Shown: positions 6,035 through 13,619, counted from the first letter of the stretch. The stretch is DNA of 16,173 bases from Fibrobacterales bacterium (GCA_025997455.1 BNUP01000045.1:1-16173); one strand, 5' to 3'. Program-made: numbers and translations. Notes: generated from the letters alone by a model not told the origin.

Positions 6035-7312
6035 TCATTCCCACTTTATATGATATTCCAAACCTGCCGAGATAAAGCCGTCTGTGGTGGAGTTGCCTAT
6101 AACGGTTGGCTCCGGAGCGGCATCACCGCTTGGCACAATAACATTTGAACGACCTCTATATACAAGTCCTGTGCGGATATCTATCGCATAATTGGTGAAA
6201 ATTGCAGTGCGAACTCCAAGCGTAAGAGAAACTCCGCGATAATAATTTTCAAATTGGAATCGGTTATTGTAGTAATAGTCGGTGCCGGCGGAATGTATTG
6301 TTTCGTCTTTGAGCGAAATGTTTTCACTTAAAATGCTGTATAAAACGTCAAACGATGCGTGCGGTTTAATCTCAACATATTTATGCGGGAGAAAGGAATG
6401 CATAAGTTCAAATTCAAGCATAAATTCATAACGGTTAAAATACCAATAATCCAAATTATCGTAAATCGTTTGAGAATTATCGACTTTTACATTATGACTT
6501 GAATAGCGAACTCCAAATTCCAAGCCTATAAAATCGTAAATGGAGCCGCCTATATAAGCGGTAAAAAGCGGAGTGTCGTCTTTGATAAAAGACCAAGCAC
6601 TGTTTGAGTCGTTATTCGTGGGTTCGCGGTAATTTTTAACTTTTGAGTTAAGTTTATTTTTATACCAAGAATTTGGAGTGAGCGGAATTTTTGCTCGGTT
6701 TAGTCCTGCGGAAATTCCAAACCAAAAATCGTTTTGAGGTTGTTTTGCAAAATATGCATCAGGTTCTTTTGCCATTTGTTCCCGTTCTGAATCGGTCAAT
6801 CGTATTTGCGGACTTTTTCCAAACCAATCGTTTGCAATTTTTTTCAAAATTTCCGTGCTGTCCGCTTTATTAGGATAAACTATAAGCGGAAAATTAGCGA
6901 TTTTTTGCGGTTCGTTTGCAGTTTCCGTAAAGAGTAAGAGCCAAAGTGTATCATTTCTAATGCTTGAGAAAATCAGTGATTTGTCTTTGAGTTCGCCGAG
7001 CCGCTTTGAAATGTGCTGGTTGCGGGGTTTTAAGTCGCTTGCGGCGAGGCGGGTGTCTAAATTTTTGTTCAGCCATTTTGCGTAGTTGGCGGCTATTGTG
7101 TCGCGCTCCCAATCGCCTGCATTGTAGCATTGCGGATTACCGATTTTTTCATTTTCATATCGCAAAAAAAAGCAGAGGTCGTTTGGCGATGCAAAGGGTT
7201 GCCCGTAATTCCAAATATAAAATTCTCCGTTTTGCCAAACGGTTGGCGTGGCGGCATATACGAATTGTTGCAACGCAAGGATAAAAAATGTAATTGCAAG
7301 AAATTTTTTCAT
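6035..7312 (-). CDS. Predicted outer-membrane beta-barrel protein, unknown function
   Basis: A 425-aa exported protein. Residues 1-20 (MKKFLAITFFILALQQFVYA) form a signal peptide ending in VYA. Residues 21 to about 200 form a soluble, mixed domain with many charged residues and no recognised motif. From about residue 195 the sequence alternates polar and aromatic residues in amphipathic strands (FWFGISAGLNRA, LFTAYIGGSIYDFIGLEFGVRYSS, GVSLTLGVRTAIF, AIDIRTGLVYRG, GFISAGLEYHIKWE), as in an outer-membrane barrel. The ATG at 7312 overlaps the previous stop as TAATG and gives a clean signal peptide; an upstream in-frame ATG at 7327 would add five residues and is less likely. Last gene of the pyrE-containing unit; it may work with the lipoprotein encoded just before it. 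Confidence 0.7.
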   Translation of the reverse strand: MKKFLAITFFILALQQFVYAATPTVWQNGEFYIWNYGQPFASPNDLCFFLRYENEKIGNPQCYNAGDWERDTIAANYAKWLNKNLDTRLAASDLKPRNQHISKRLGELKDKSLIFSSIRNDTLWLLLFTETANEPQKIANFPLIVYPNKADSTEILKKIANDWFGKSPQIRLTDSEREQMAKEPDAYFAKQPQNDFWFGISAGLNRAKIPLTPNSWYKNKLNSKVKNYREPTNNDSNSAWSFIKDDTPLFTAYIGGSIYDFIGLEFGVRYSSHNVKVDNSQTIYDNLDYWYFNRYEFMLEFELMHSFLPHKYVEIKPHASFDVLYSILSENISLKDETIHSAGTDYYYNNRFQFENYYRGVSLTLGVRTAIFTNYAIDIRTGLVYRGRSNVIVPSGDAAPEPTVIGNSTTDGFISAGLEYHIKWE

Positions 7313-8028
7313 TACTTTTCCAAACATTTTTCTACTGCATTTTTAATTGCATTTGTAAATATGTCTCTGTCTATAAAATTATTTTTAAGAGGGGTTTGGG
7401 AATCACTAATTCCGCTTTTTAAGGGAATCTGTTTTTTGTTATCCCATAGCGAAAATGATACGATTATCGAGAGGTTTTTGAACTTCTTTTTTTGGTTGAG
7501 TTCAACATTTGCTTTTGTGTAGTCGTAAAAATTTATAGGGTCGAGGTCGCCGCCTATTGTAAATTCGTGAATTATAAACAGGTAGTCTGGAACACTGCCG
7601 TTTGTGTCCGTTATTTCTACACCTTGTTCGGGGAATACGGTTTTTATAAAAATGGTTTTGTCTAACTTTTGAGTTTCTTTTGAAAATTTTTCTCTTGTAT
7701 TTTTTGGAATTTGAACGGTATTATATTTTTTGCTTATTTGGTTAAAAATTATCGAGTCGCTCAAATTTTCTAGTTTGTTGTATATTGAATCATTTGGAAT
7801 TGAAAGTGCATTTGAAAAGAAATCCGCTCTGGTTAGCATAAACGATTCGCCGAGCGGAACAAAGCCGATGGATTGATTTGCACTTGTCGGTGCGGAGTAG
7901 AGTTTGTGCGTTGCCGAAAAATTTTGAGTGCAAGAAAGGAAAGAGAGGGCAGCGAGCAACCAAGTGCGAGCGAGGGGGAGACTTCCCCCCTTATTATAAA
8001 TTCTGATTAACTCATTACTAAACGCCAT
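7312..8028 (-). CDS. Predicted lipoprotein of unknown function
   Basis: About 238 aa from the ATG at 8028. A hydrophobic stretch TWLLAALSFLSC ends in a lipobox, making Cys33 the probable lipidated residue, although the 22-residue N-terminal region before it is unusually long. The mature part is polar, with strand-like segments (KTIFIKTVFPEQG, DYLFIIHEFTIGG, LSIIVSFSLWDNKK) and a C-terminal helix (FTNAIKNAVEKCLEK); I recognise no family. The start is uncertain: an in-frame ATG at 8091 would overlap pyrE by 74 nt, while 8028 overlaps by 11 nt. A GGGGGA/TCCCCC hairpin lies inside the N-terminal coding part. The downstream gene starts on its stop (TAATG), so the two are translated together. Confidence 0.65.
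   Translation of the reverse strand: MAFSNELIRIYNKGGSLPLARTWLLAALSFLSCTQNFSATHKLYSAPTSANQSIGFVPLGESFMLTRADFFSNALSIPNDSIYNKLENLSDSIIFNQISKKYNTVQIPKNTREKFSKETQKLDKTIFIKTVFPEQGVEITDTNGSVPDYLFIIHEFTIGGDLDPINFYDYTKANVELNQKKKFKNLSIIVSFSLWDNKKQIPLKSGISDSQTPLKNNFIDRDIFTNAIKNAVEKCLEK
7974..7989. repeat. Small hairpin within the lipoprotein signal region
   Basis: GGGGGA (7974-7979) pairs with TCCCCC (7984-7989) around a GACT loop. It lies 29 nt after the pyrE stop and about 40 nt inside the following gene. Next to it, GCGAG-rich sequence (7951-7973) encodes most of the lipoprotein signal. It may be the end of a dispersed repeat or a weak attenuator. Confidence 0.5.
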
Positions 8029-8656
8029 ATTTCTCGCGGTAATCTGCGATTTTTGTTTTGTATTCGGGCGGGGCAATTTCCAAAATATCATCTATGGTTG
8101 AGATTGCGTGCGTTTCTATTCCGTATTTTTCACTAACCTCCCCAAGTGCACTTTTGCCGCTTGCCAATTTTTCGCGTCTGTCCATTGCCACGAGCAAACC
8201 CACAACTTTTGCGTTGCCGATGTTTGAAAAAATTCGCATTGTGTCTTCTATGGAAGTTCCTGCGGTTATGACATCTTCTATTATTACGACTTTTGTTAAA
8301 GTAGAAGAACCGCCGTTGTATGTGTTGCCGACTAACACTCCGCCTTCGCCGTGGTCTTTTATCTCTTTGCGGTTGTAGGTGAATGTGACTGCAATGCCGT
8401 ATTTATTATCAATTGCCGTTGCCACACTTGCACATAATGGTATGCCTTTATATGCAGGTCCAAAAAGGTTGTCCGCTTTTCCTTTGAAATGTTCGTTGAA
8501 TAATTCCGCATAACAGTTCGCCAAAATTGAAAGTCCGCGACCCGAACACACCGCACCCATATTCACAAAGTAGGGGCTTACGCGTCCGCTCTTTAATGTA
8601 AATTCGCCAAAGCGAAGTGCATTGCATTCCAATAAATGTGAAAGAATTTTACTCAT
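8018..8656 (-). CDS. pyrE: Orotate phosphoribosyltransferase
   Basis: A 212-aa cytoplasmic enzyme of UMP synthesis, converting orotate + PRPP to orotidine 5'-monophosphate. Visible family marks are the N-terminal FTLKSGRVSPYFVNMG, FGPAYKGIPL (65-74), the flexible catalytic loop YNRKEIKDHGEGG (94-106) and the PRPP-binding VVIIEDVITAGTS (123-135). Length is normal. The ATG overlaps the stop of the small membrane protein gene as ATGA (4 nt) and its own end overlaps the next gene, so it is embedded in a unit with envelope genes rather than with other pyr genes. No pyrimidine attenuator is seen. Confidence 0.96.
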   Translation of the reverse strand: MSKILSHLLECNALRFGEFTLKSGRVSPYFVNMGAVCSGRGLSILANCYAELFNEHFKGKADNLFGPAYKGIPLCASVATAIDNKYGIAVTFTYNRKEIKDHGEGGVLVGNTYNGGSSTLTKVVIIEDVITAGTSIEDTMRIFSNIGNAKVVGLLVAMDRREKLASGKSALGEVSEKYGIETHAISTIDDILEIAPPEYKTKIADYREKYGV

Positions 8657-8934
8657 TTTCTTTTGCTCGGATCGTCATCTGCGGATTTTGCATCCCATAA
8701 GGCTTTTACCGGGTCGTAGCCCTTGACTTTTGCCTCGCCTTCATCATACCATTCCGGGTTTCGTTTTGTTTTGTTGAACAGAACGAGGTTATAGACGAGG
8801 AAAATACACAGCACCACCGCCACGCCCTTTATGTTTTTCTTTGAGCCGAGAAACGCGGCAAGCAACAGCATAAACGCGGCTATCATACCGAAGTTATAGT
8901 GAGCGGTATAAAATTCCGAGAGAACATCTACCAT
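8653..8934 (-). CDS. Small two-TM membrane protein, unknown function
   Basis: 93 aa with two predicted membrane segments, about 14-30 (NFGMIAAFMLLLAAFLG) and 36-53 (KGVAVVLCIFLVYNLVLF), then a charged 40-residue C-terminal tail with NPEWYDEGEAKVKGYDP. I do not recognise the family. A strong AGGAGG (8946-8941) lies 3 nt before a first ATG (8937) and 6 nt before a second (8934); spacing favours the second. A TTG at 8958 would also open the frame but lies upstream of that site. The AGGAGG overlaps the stop of the preceding gene, and the end overlaps pyrE by 4 nt, so the gene is certainly translated as part of the unit. Confidence 0.75.
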   Translation of the reverse strand: MVDVLSEFYTAHYNFGMIAAFMLLLAAFLGSKKNIKGVAVVLCIFLVYNLVLFNKTKRNPEWYDEGEAKVKGYDPVKALWDAKSADDDPSKRK

Positions 8935-8940
8935 CATGAA

Positions 8941-8946
8941 CCTCCT
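8941..8946 (-). promoter_or_regulatory. Strong ribosome binding site AGGAGG
   Basis: A full consensus Shine-Dalgarno on the minus strand, overlapping the TAG of the upstream lipoprotein gene and placed 6 nt from the ATG at 8934. It shows that internal operon genes here use Shine-Dalgarno initiation, in contrast to most genes preceded by the TACCTT element. Confidence 0.8.
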
Positions 8947-9715
8947 ACTTTTTTTCAATTAAAAGAGTTACGGTATACGGGTTTGGTAATGAATTCACCG
9001 AGCCGTAATCGCTTATTCTTATATAGAATTGGAGCGGAGTAGTTGGTGTATCGGTATCGCCCAAATGATTAATCGCATCTCTGTATATCAGTATCGGGTT
9101 TTTCTTTGTCACCGTAAAAGTTGTATCTCCTTTTGGTCCCTTTAACTCAACATTAAGAGAATCCGAACTTTCAAATGTCAGTATAAGAATATCTCTTCCC
9201 GTAAGTTCAAGTTTGTAAAAATCTTCGCCGTTAAAAGCGTTTCCGCCTATTTTGTGTTCTAAAACTCCTGCAAAAACAGATGTTATTTTGCCGCCAAAGT
9301 CTATGTTTGCGGCTGTCTCATAGGAGTTGTTGCTCTGTGTTTTTATATCGTCTAATATGCGGATAGTGTTATAGTAAAAGACTGCTCTTTTGGTGGTGTA
9401 GTCGTCATCGTTCTTTACGCCTGCAAACACGATTGAATCCGTAGTATTTTGTTCAAAATATTTTAAGCCGCTAAGCGTTGAATCGTAGTTGCCGACAAAA
9501 CGAAGTTCGGAATTTGGCAATTTCGTTAAAGTAGGCAGAGAAACGCTGTCTATTGAGGTTATTTTTGAATCAAATTTTACGCTCAGCGTATCGAACGGCG
9601 AAATGTTGATAGGCGGAGTTATGTTATTTGTTATCTCGGCGGGCGAACCGTCTTGGGAACCGCAGGCAAAAAAAACACTGGCGGCAAAAGCGGGAACTAA
9701 AAAGAGTTTTTTCAT
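8945..9715 (-). CDS. Lipoprotein with a PPC-like beta-sandwich domain
   Basis: 256 aa. The signal MKKLFLVPAFAASVFFAC ends in a lipobox (FFAC, lipidated Cys18). Residues 19 to about 120 are a Thr/Ser/Asp-rich region with strand-like segments. From about 125 the pattern FYKLELTGRDILILTFE, LNVELKGPKGDT, LQFYIRISDYG, NPYTVTLLIEKK resembles bacterial pre-peptidase C-terminal (PPC) domains, beta-sandwiches found on secreted and surface proteins. No enzyme domain is attached. First gene of the five-gene unit containing pyrE; its TACCTT element ends 7 nt before the ATG. Lipoprotein status is firm, the PPC call moderate, function unknown. Confidence 0.75.
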   Translation of the reverse strand: MKKLFLVPAFAASVFFACGSQDGSPAEITNNITPPINISPFDTLSVKFDSKITSIDSVSLPTLTKLPNSELRFVGNYDSTLSGLKYFEQNTTDSIVFAGVKNDDDYTTKRAVFYYNTIRILDDIKTQSNNSYETAANIDFGGKITSVFAGVLEHKIGGNAFNGEDFYKLELTGRDILILTFESSDSLNVELKGPKGDTTFTVTKKNPILIYRDAINHLGDTDTPTTPLQFYIRISDYGSVNSLPNPYTVTLLIEKK

Positions 9716-9733
9716 AGGGGGGAAGGTAGAAAC
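9716..9733 (-). promoter_or_regulatory. TACCTT start element of the five-gene pyrE-containing unit
   Basis: GTTTCTACCTTCCCCCCT directly precedes the ATG; the core (9728-9723) ends 7 nt before it. GCATTGCAAA lies just upstream, as for mutA. There is no Shine-Dalgarno. Confidence 0.6.
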
Positions 9734-9744
9734 TTTGCAATGCA

Positions 9745-9772
9745 GGGGTATGGGGTGTAGGGTGTGGTGGGG
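9745..9772. repeat. G-rich heptanucleotide array, four units, G-quadruplex pattern
   Basis: GGGGTAT, GGGGTGT, AGGGTGT, GGTGGGG in constant phase. The G runs at 9745-9748, 9752-9755, 9760-9762 and 9769-9772 with loops of 3, 4 and 6 nt fit a G-quadruplex on the plus strand. It lies 17 nt upstream of the core of the minus-strand start element. Confidence 0.7.
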
Positions 9773-9782
9773 AGAAAGGAAT

Positions 9783-9815
9783 TGTAGGGGCGTGGTTTTT
9801 AACCCGCCCTTTTAG
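9783..9815. repeat. Dispersed palindromic element TGTAGGGGCG, full copy
   Basis: Identical over 33 nt to 4672-4704. Arms GGGCGTGGTT and AACCCGCCC. It lies in the divergent spacer between the lipoprotein gene and the aminotransferase gene. Confidence 0.85.
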
Positions 9816-9823
9816 AATTGCAA

Positions 9824-9890
9824 GAGTTGAAAGTTAAAAGTGTAAAGTTATTACTCTTTACTCTCTACTCTTTCAACTTTACACTTTTTC
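9824..9890. repeat. Inverted heptanucleotide arrays
   Basis: An A-rich array (AGAGTTG, AAAGTTA, AAAGTGT, AAAGTTA, from 9824) is followed by a complementary T-rich array (ACTCTTT, ACTCTCT, ACTCTTT, CAACTTT, ACACTTT). Bases 9836-9849 and 9875-9888 are perfect 14-nt reverse complements, so the whole block could fold into a long stem. Its right end merges with the start element of the aminotransferase gene. Confidence 0.75.
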
Positions 9891-9903
9891 TACCTTCCCC
9901 CTC
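9885..9903 (+). promoter_or_regulatory. TACCTT start element of the aminotransferase gene
   Basis: TTTTT-CTACCTT-CCCCC, then TC and the GTG start. The core (9891-9896) ends 7 nt before the GTG. Apart from the last base before the start codon it is identical to the ackA element. Confidence 0.6.
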
Positions 9904-11097
9904 GTGCTTGCCGACAAATTAGACCTCTCACCTTCGCCTTTTGAACTGCGAAAACGCGAGATTTTACGGGAATTGCACAACGCCGATATTTTAGACCTTA
10001 CCATATCCTCGCCGATGCAAGCGGGTTTAACTTTCGACATAACCGAAGATTTGCAATATTTGGCAAAGCACTCCGAATGGCAGTTTCAAGCACCGGACGC
10101 CTGCGGGCAGTTATATTTACGAGGAGCAATTGCGAACTACTCGAATAATGTAATCTCCGAAGAACTCTCAAAAATTTTATCTTGTAAAACAAGGAGTTCT
10201 TCAGAGCCTACTGATATTTTCATAACGGCATCATCTTCAGAGTCTTATTCCGCACTTTTCAAAGTGTTCTGCGAAAAGGGAGACTGCATTTTAACACCAA
10301 ACCCCGGCTACCCGCTAATTGACACACTCGCCGAACTCGCAGACTTAAAAATACATCCATATTTTTTGAAACACTCCGCCGTGCCCGCCGAATGGAAAAT
10401 TGACCTCAATTCCTTAGACTCCATTCCGCCAAACACAAAAATACTTCTGCTAATCGCTCCGCACAATCCAACGGGACACTCCCCGTCCAAAACCGAATGG
10501 AATTATATAATCAATTTTTGCGAAAAGCATAATTTGGTACTTATAGTTGATGAGGTTTTTGCCGCATATTCCAACAGAAACATAGAAACGCAGAAACTCA
10601 CAGACTCGACTATCCCCATATTCTTCTTAAACGGCATCTCCAAATCCGCAGGCTTACCGCATATAAAAGTCGGTTGGATTTGTGCACAAGTTCCCGCTCA
10701 AAAAGAACACGACATTTACAACGCTTTGGAATTTGTATTAGATTCGCAACTGAACTGTTCATCTTTAAGCCAAGCACTCACCGCACGAGTTTTGCCCAAA
10801 GTAGCAGATTTTCAAAACAAGGTTCGAGAACGCATAAAAATAAACAGAGAAATAATTGCAAATTCTAAGTTGCAAATTCTAAATGCCGTGCAAGCCGAAA
10901 TTATACCTTCACAAGGCGGTTGGTATCAGCCGATTTATTTTCCCGAACAAGACGATATTGAACTGTGCCTATCGCTTTTAAAAGAAAAGTACATTTTAAC
11001 CAATCCAGGATTTCTGTTCGATTTTCCCGACGGATGGCTTGTGCTCTCCCTATTGCAAAACCCCGCACGCCTCATCAAGTTTTTCGAGTGCATTTGA
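9904..11097 (+). CDS. PLP-dependent class I/II aminotransferase, atypical substrate site
   Basis: A 397-aa cytoplasmic fold-type I enzyme. Recognisable residues are APHNPTG (Asn188), VDEVFAAY (Asp216, Tyr222) and the Schiff-base lysine in GISKSAG (Lys247). Two normally conserved arginines are missing: the phosphate-binding Arg of the RxGW motif is Lys255 (IKVGW), and the C-terminal Arg that binds the substrate alpha-carboxylate is replaced in WLVLSLL (Val380 at that position). I faintly recall a subfamily ending in a similar FDFP...LVLSLL stretch, so this may be a family trait. Substrate is unknown. The GTG start is chosen because the start element precedes it. The 3' end overlaps the convergent argD by 48 nt. 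Confidence 0.85.
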   Translation: MLADKLDLSPSPFELRKREILRELHNADILDLTISSPMQAGLTFDITEDLQYLAKHSEWQFQAPDACGQLYLRGAIANYSNNVISEELSKILSCKTRSSSEPTDIFITASSSESYSALFKVFCEKGDCILTPNPGYPLIDTLAELADLKIHPYFLKHSAVPAEWKIDLNSLDSIPPNTKILLLIAPHNPTGHSPSKTEWNYIINFCEKHNLVLIVDEVFAAYSNRNIETQKLTDSTIPIFFLNGISKSAGLPHIKVGWICAQVPAQKEHDIYNALEFVLDSQLNCSSLSQALTARVLPKVADFQNKVRERIKINREIIANSKLQILNAVQAEIIPSQGGWYQPIYFPEQDDIELCLSLLKEKYILTNPGFLFDFPDGWLVLSLLQNPARLIKFFECI

Positions 11098-12270
11098 CAC
11101 ATCTTCCTCGGAGATTATCAGAGGCGGCAAAAGTCGCAGAACATCGGCACCTGCCCGCAGAACGAGCAGTCCTTTTTCACGGCATGCATTTATTAAATCC
11201 GCAACGGGCTTTTCCACGGGAACGCCAAGCAACAAACCTTCTCCGCGAACTTCACCTATCCACGAATATTTTTTTGCAAGTTCCGCCAAACCATTCTTTA
11301 ATTGCTCCGACCGAGCCTGAACGCTCTTCAAAAAATCCGGTTTTGAAATTTCCTCTGCAACCGCCAAACCGAGTGTGCACGCAAGCGGATTTCCGCCAAA
11401 AGTCGTTCCGTGGTCGCCCGGCTTTAGAATTTCTGCAATTTTATTTTTCATCAACACGGCACCGAGCGGCAAACCGCCGCCTATCGCCTTAGCCCAAGTT
11501 GTTATATCCGCGTTTATTCCGTATAATTCCGCCGCACTAAATGCACCGCATCTGCCCATTCCCGCTTGAATTTCATCTGCAATTACAAGAAATCCGAATT
11601 TTGCAGCAAGTTCATTTATCGCATTTATAAATTCCTTTGACGGAGTTAAAATTCCGCCTTCCGCAACTATGGGTTCTAAAATTATCGCGGCAGTTTTTTC
11701 ACCGACTGATTTTTTTAAAGCGTCCGCATTATTCCATTCGATATGCGAAAAATCACTCAACATTTTTCCAAAACCCGCTTGCAATTTAGGCTGACCTGTT
11801 GCGGAGAGTGCACCGTAAGTCCTTCCGTGAAAACCGTTCAAAAAGGAAATTATCTCCGTGCGGTTTTCTCCTTTTTGTGCAAAATATTTTCTTGCAAATT
11901 TTATGGCAGCCTCGTTTGCCTCCGTGCCTGAATTACAAAAAAATGCCTTCCCCGAAAAGTAGTTGTTCGTGGTTGCCCCGTCCGTCTCTCCAAATTTCAT
12001 CAGCGAAAGCATTTTCTCTGCTAACTTTATTTGCGGTTCGTTCGGGAACAAATTTGAAATGTGAAAAAATTTTTCGCTCTGTTCTTTTAATGCATTGAGC
12101 AGTGCAGGGTGTCTGTGCCCAAGTGCATTAACGGAAATTCCGCTTGCAAAATCCAAATATGCTTTTCCCTTTGCATCGTAAAGATAAACGCCTTCACCCT
12201 TAACAAAATCAAGTGCAGATTTCGCATAAAGCGGAGCGATAACGCTGCTGTCCTGCTCTAAAAAATTCAT
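11050..12270 (-). CDS. argD: Acetylornithine aminotransferase
   Basis: A 406-aa class III PLP enzyme that makes N-acetylornithine from the semialdehyde in arginine synthesis; related enzymes also act on succinyl-DAP in lysine synthesis. Seen: FASGISVNALGHRHP (41-55), CNSGTEANE (112-120), FHGRTYGALSATG, ADEIQAGMGR with Asp232, Schiff-base Lys261 in TTWAKAIGGGLPLGA and GTTFGGNP (288-295). Length is normal. The ATG overlaps the glmM-like stop as ATGA and has GAGG 7 nt upstream, so it is the coupled second gene of that unit. No other arg gene is near. A GABA or ornithine aminotransferase is less likely given the length and motifs. I see no terminator; the end lies inside the convergent aminotransferase gene. 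Confidence 0.92.
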   Translation of the reverse strand: MNFLEQDSSVIAPLYAKSALDFVKGEGVYLYDAKGKAYLDFASGISVNALGHRHPALLNALKEQSEKFFHISNLFPNEPQIKLAEKMLSLMKFGETDGATTNNYFSGKAFFCNSGTEANEAAIKFARKYFAQKGENRTEIISFLNGFHGRTYGALSATGQPKLQAGFGKMLSDFSHIEWNNADALKKSVGEKTAAIILEPIVAEGGILTPSKEFINAINELAAKFGFLVIADEIQAGMGRCGAFSAAELYGINADITTWAKAIGGGLPLGAVLMKNKIAEILKPGDHGTTFGGNPLACTLGLAVAEEISKPDFLKSVQARSEQLKNGLAELAKKYSWIGEVRGEGLLLGVPVEKPVADLINACREKGLLVLRAGADVLRLLPPLIISEEDVSNALEKLDEACGVLQ

Positions 12271-13601
12271 AGCAAATCCTCAACTTTTTTACACAAAAGT
12301 TCAGCCTCATCTTTGGTCGGCGCCTCCGAGATTACACGAATAACGGGTTCCGTATTTGATGCACGAATATGCACAAAACACTTTCCTTTACCGAGCCACA
12401 AACCATCTCTATTATCAACAGTCCAACCTTCAAATAATTTTTCAATTTTTTGCAACACTTCTGCAACTGCACCCGATAACTCGAATTTCTTTTTCAGCAT
12501 TGTGTAAGAGGGGTGCAACTTCACCCAATTCGAAATTGTGGAGTTATGCCGAGCGAGATAATCCAAAACGAGAGCAACAGAAACGAGCGAATCTCTGCCG
12601 TAATGCAAAGCGGGTAAAATCACTCCGCCGTTGCCTTCACCGCCTACAACACCGCCGTGCTCCATCATATTGAGCGATACATTTACTTCACCGACTTTTG
12701 TGCGGTGGCATTTAACACCGAATTTTTCAGCCAAATCTTCACTCATCCGCGAGGTTGAAAGATTTACGGATACATCTTTTTTTTCTCTTTCCAAAACGCT
12801 TTCTACCGCTATTGCAAGCGTATATTCCTCACCAATTGCCTTGCCGTTCTCATCGACTATTGCACATCTGTCCGCATCGGGATCAAGTGCAAAACCAACC
12901 GCACATTTATTTTCAAAAACCGCTTTTTCCAAGTCGCCCAAATTTTCCGCCAACGGCTCAGCACCCCTTGGAAATGTTCCGTTCGGCGTGCAATGTATCG
13001 GCACAACTTCGCAATTTAACGCCTTCAAAAGTTCGGGCAAAATAAACGACCCCGCACCATTTACCGCATCTAAAGCAACTTTGAATCTCTTCGCCTTTAT
13101 CGCGGGAACATCCACAAACGGCAAGGCAGTTGTTAAATCTATATGAATTTTATTGCCGTTTTGCAAGTTCTCTTTTTTACCTACGCTTGCATAATTTGCC
13201 CAAGTAAACTCCGCTTTATCTGCCTTTGCAAAAATTGCATCCGCCTCTTTTGGACTCGGAAAAATACCTTTTGAATTGAGAAATTTTAAGGCGTTCCATT
13301 CGAGCGGGTTGTGGCTTGCCGTAATGATAATTCCGCCATCCGCTTTGCAATGTTCCACCAATAATTCAACGGTCGGCGTGGTTGCAAGTCCGCAGTAAAT
13401 AACTTCCACACCCGCAAGTCGGCACACTCCGCAAACCAAGTCTGCAATTGCCTCACCTGTCGGTCTTGAATCCCGTCCGAGAACTATTTTTTTTGCATTA
13501 AAAAATTCCAAAAATGCTTTTGTATGCAAAGCGATCACTTCGGGCGAAAGCGTTTCACCTACTATGCCCCGAATACCTGAAATTGAACGCATTAACTTCA
13601 T
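12267..13601 (-). CDS. glmM: Phosphoglucosamine mutase / phosphohexomutase
   Basis: A 444-aa alpha-D-phosphohexomutase. Domain marks in order: SGIRGIVGE at the N-terminus, phosphoserine loop TASHNP (94-99, Ser96), metal-binding DPDADR (240-245), sugar-binding GEGNGG (321-326) and phosphate-binding RASNTEPVIRV (413-423). GEGNGG followed by HYGRDS is the pattern I associate with phosphoglucosamine mutases of the archaeal/Bacteroidetes kind rather than with phosphomannomutase (GEMSGH), so the likely reaction is glucosamine-6-P to glucosamine-1-P for UDP-GlcNAc. Substrate is inferred. The start at 13601 is preceded by a TAAATT version of the start element. First gene of a two-gene unit with argD. 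Confidence 0.85.
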   Translation of the reverse strand: MKLMRSISGIRGIVGETLSPEVIALHTKAFLEFFNAKKIVLGRDSRPTGEAIADLVCGVCRLAGVEVIYCGLATTPTVELLVEHCKADGGIIITASHNPLEWNALKFLNSKGIFPSPKEADAIFAKADKAEFTWANYASVGKKENLQNGNKIHIDLTTALPFVDVPAIKAKRFKVALDAVNGAGSFILPELLKALNCEVVPIHCTPNGTFPRGAEPLAENLGDLEKAVFENKCAVGFALDPDADRCAIVDENGKAIGEEYTLAIAVESVLEREKKDVSVNLSTSRMSEDLAEKFGVKCHRTKVGEVNVSLNMMEHGGVVGGEGNGGVILPALHYGRDSLVSVALVLDYLARHNSTISNWVKLHPSYTMLKKKFELSGAVAEVLQKIEKLFEGWTVDNRDGLWLGKGKCFVHIRASNTEPVIRVISEAPTKDEAELLCKKVEDLL

Positions 13602-13619
13602 GTAGTAAATTTAGAAAAA
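13602..13619 (-). promoter_or_regulatory. TAAATT variant of the start element, glmM-like gene
   Basis: TTTTTCTAAATTTACTAC precedes the ATG on the minus strand. The TAAATT core (13613-13608) ends 6 nt before it. It keeps the TTTTTCTA part but lacks the C run, which suggests that the TAnnTT core and its spacing matter more than the C tract. No Shine-Dalgarno. Confidence 0.5.

Noticed and set aside
7313..7327. Upstream start (7327) for the outer-membrane protein
   Set aside because: The ATG at 7312 gives a standard MKK signal peptide and a TAATG junction with the previous gene.
8029..8091. Upstream start (8091) for the second lipoprotein
   Set aside because: It would overlap pyrE by 74 nt and put 43 polar residues before the hydrophobic signal core. 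The ATG at 8028 is preferred though not certain.
8935..8958. TTG start at 8958 for the small membrane protein
   Set aside because: The strong AGGAGG lies downstream of that codon and points to the ATG pair at 8937/8934.
9716..9903. Small ORFs in the divergent spacer
   Set aside because: All frames there translate repeats, and the two start elements account for the ends of the spacer.
10965..11492. 175-codon plus-strand open frame
   Set aside because: It is antisense to argD and overlaps the end of the aminotransferase gene. Composition is Arg/Pro/Ser-rich, as typical of a shadow frame.
12631..13146. 171-codon plus-strand open frame inside the glmM-like gene
   Set aside because: It is antisense to a gene with full phosphohexomutase motifs; Ser/Pro/Phe-rich shadow.
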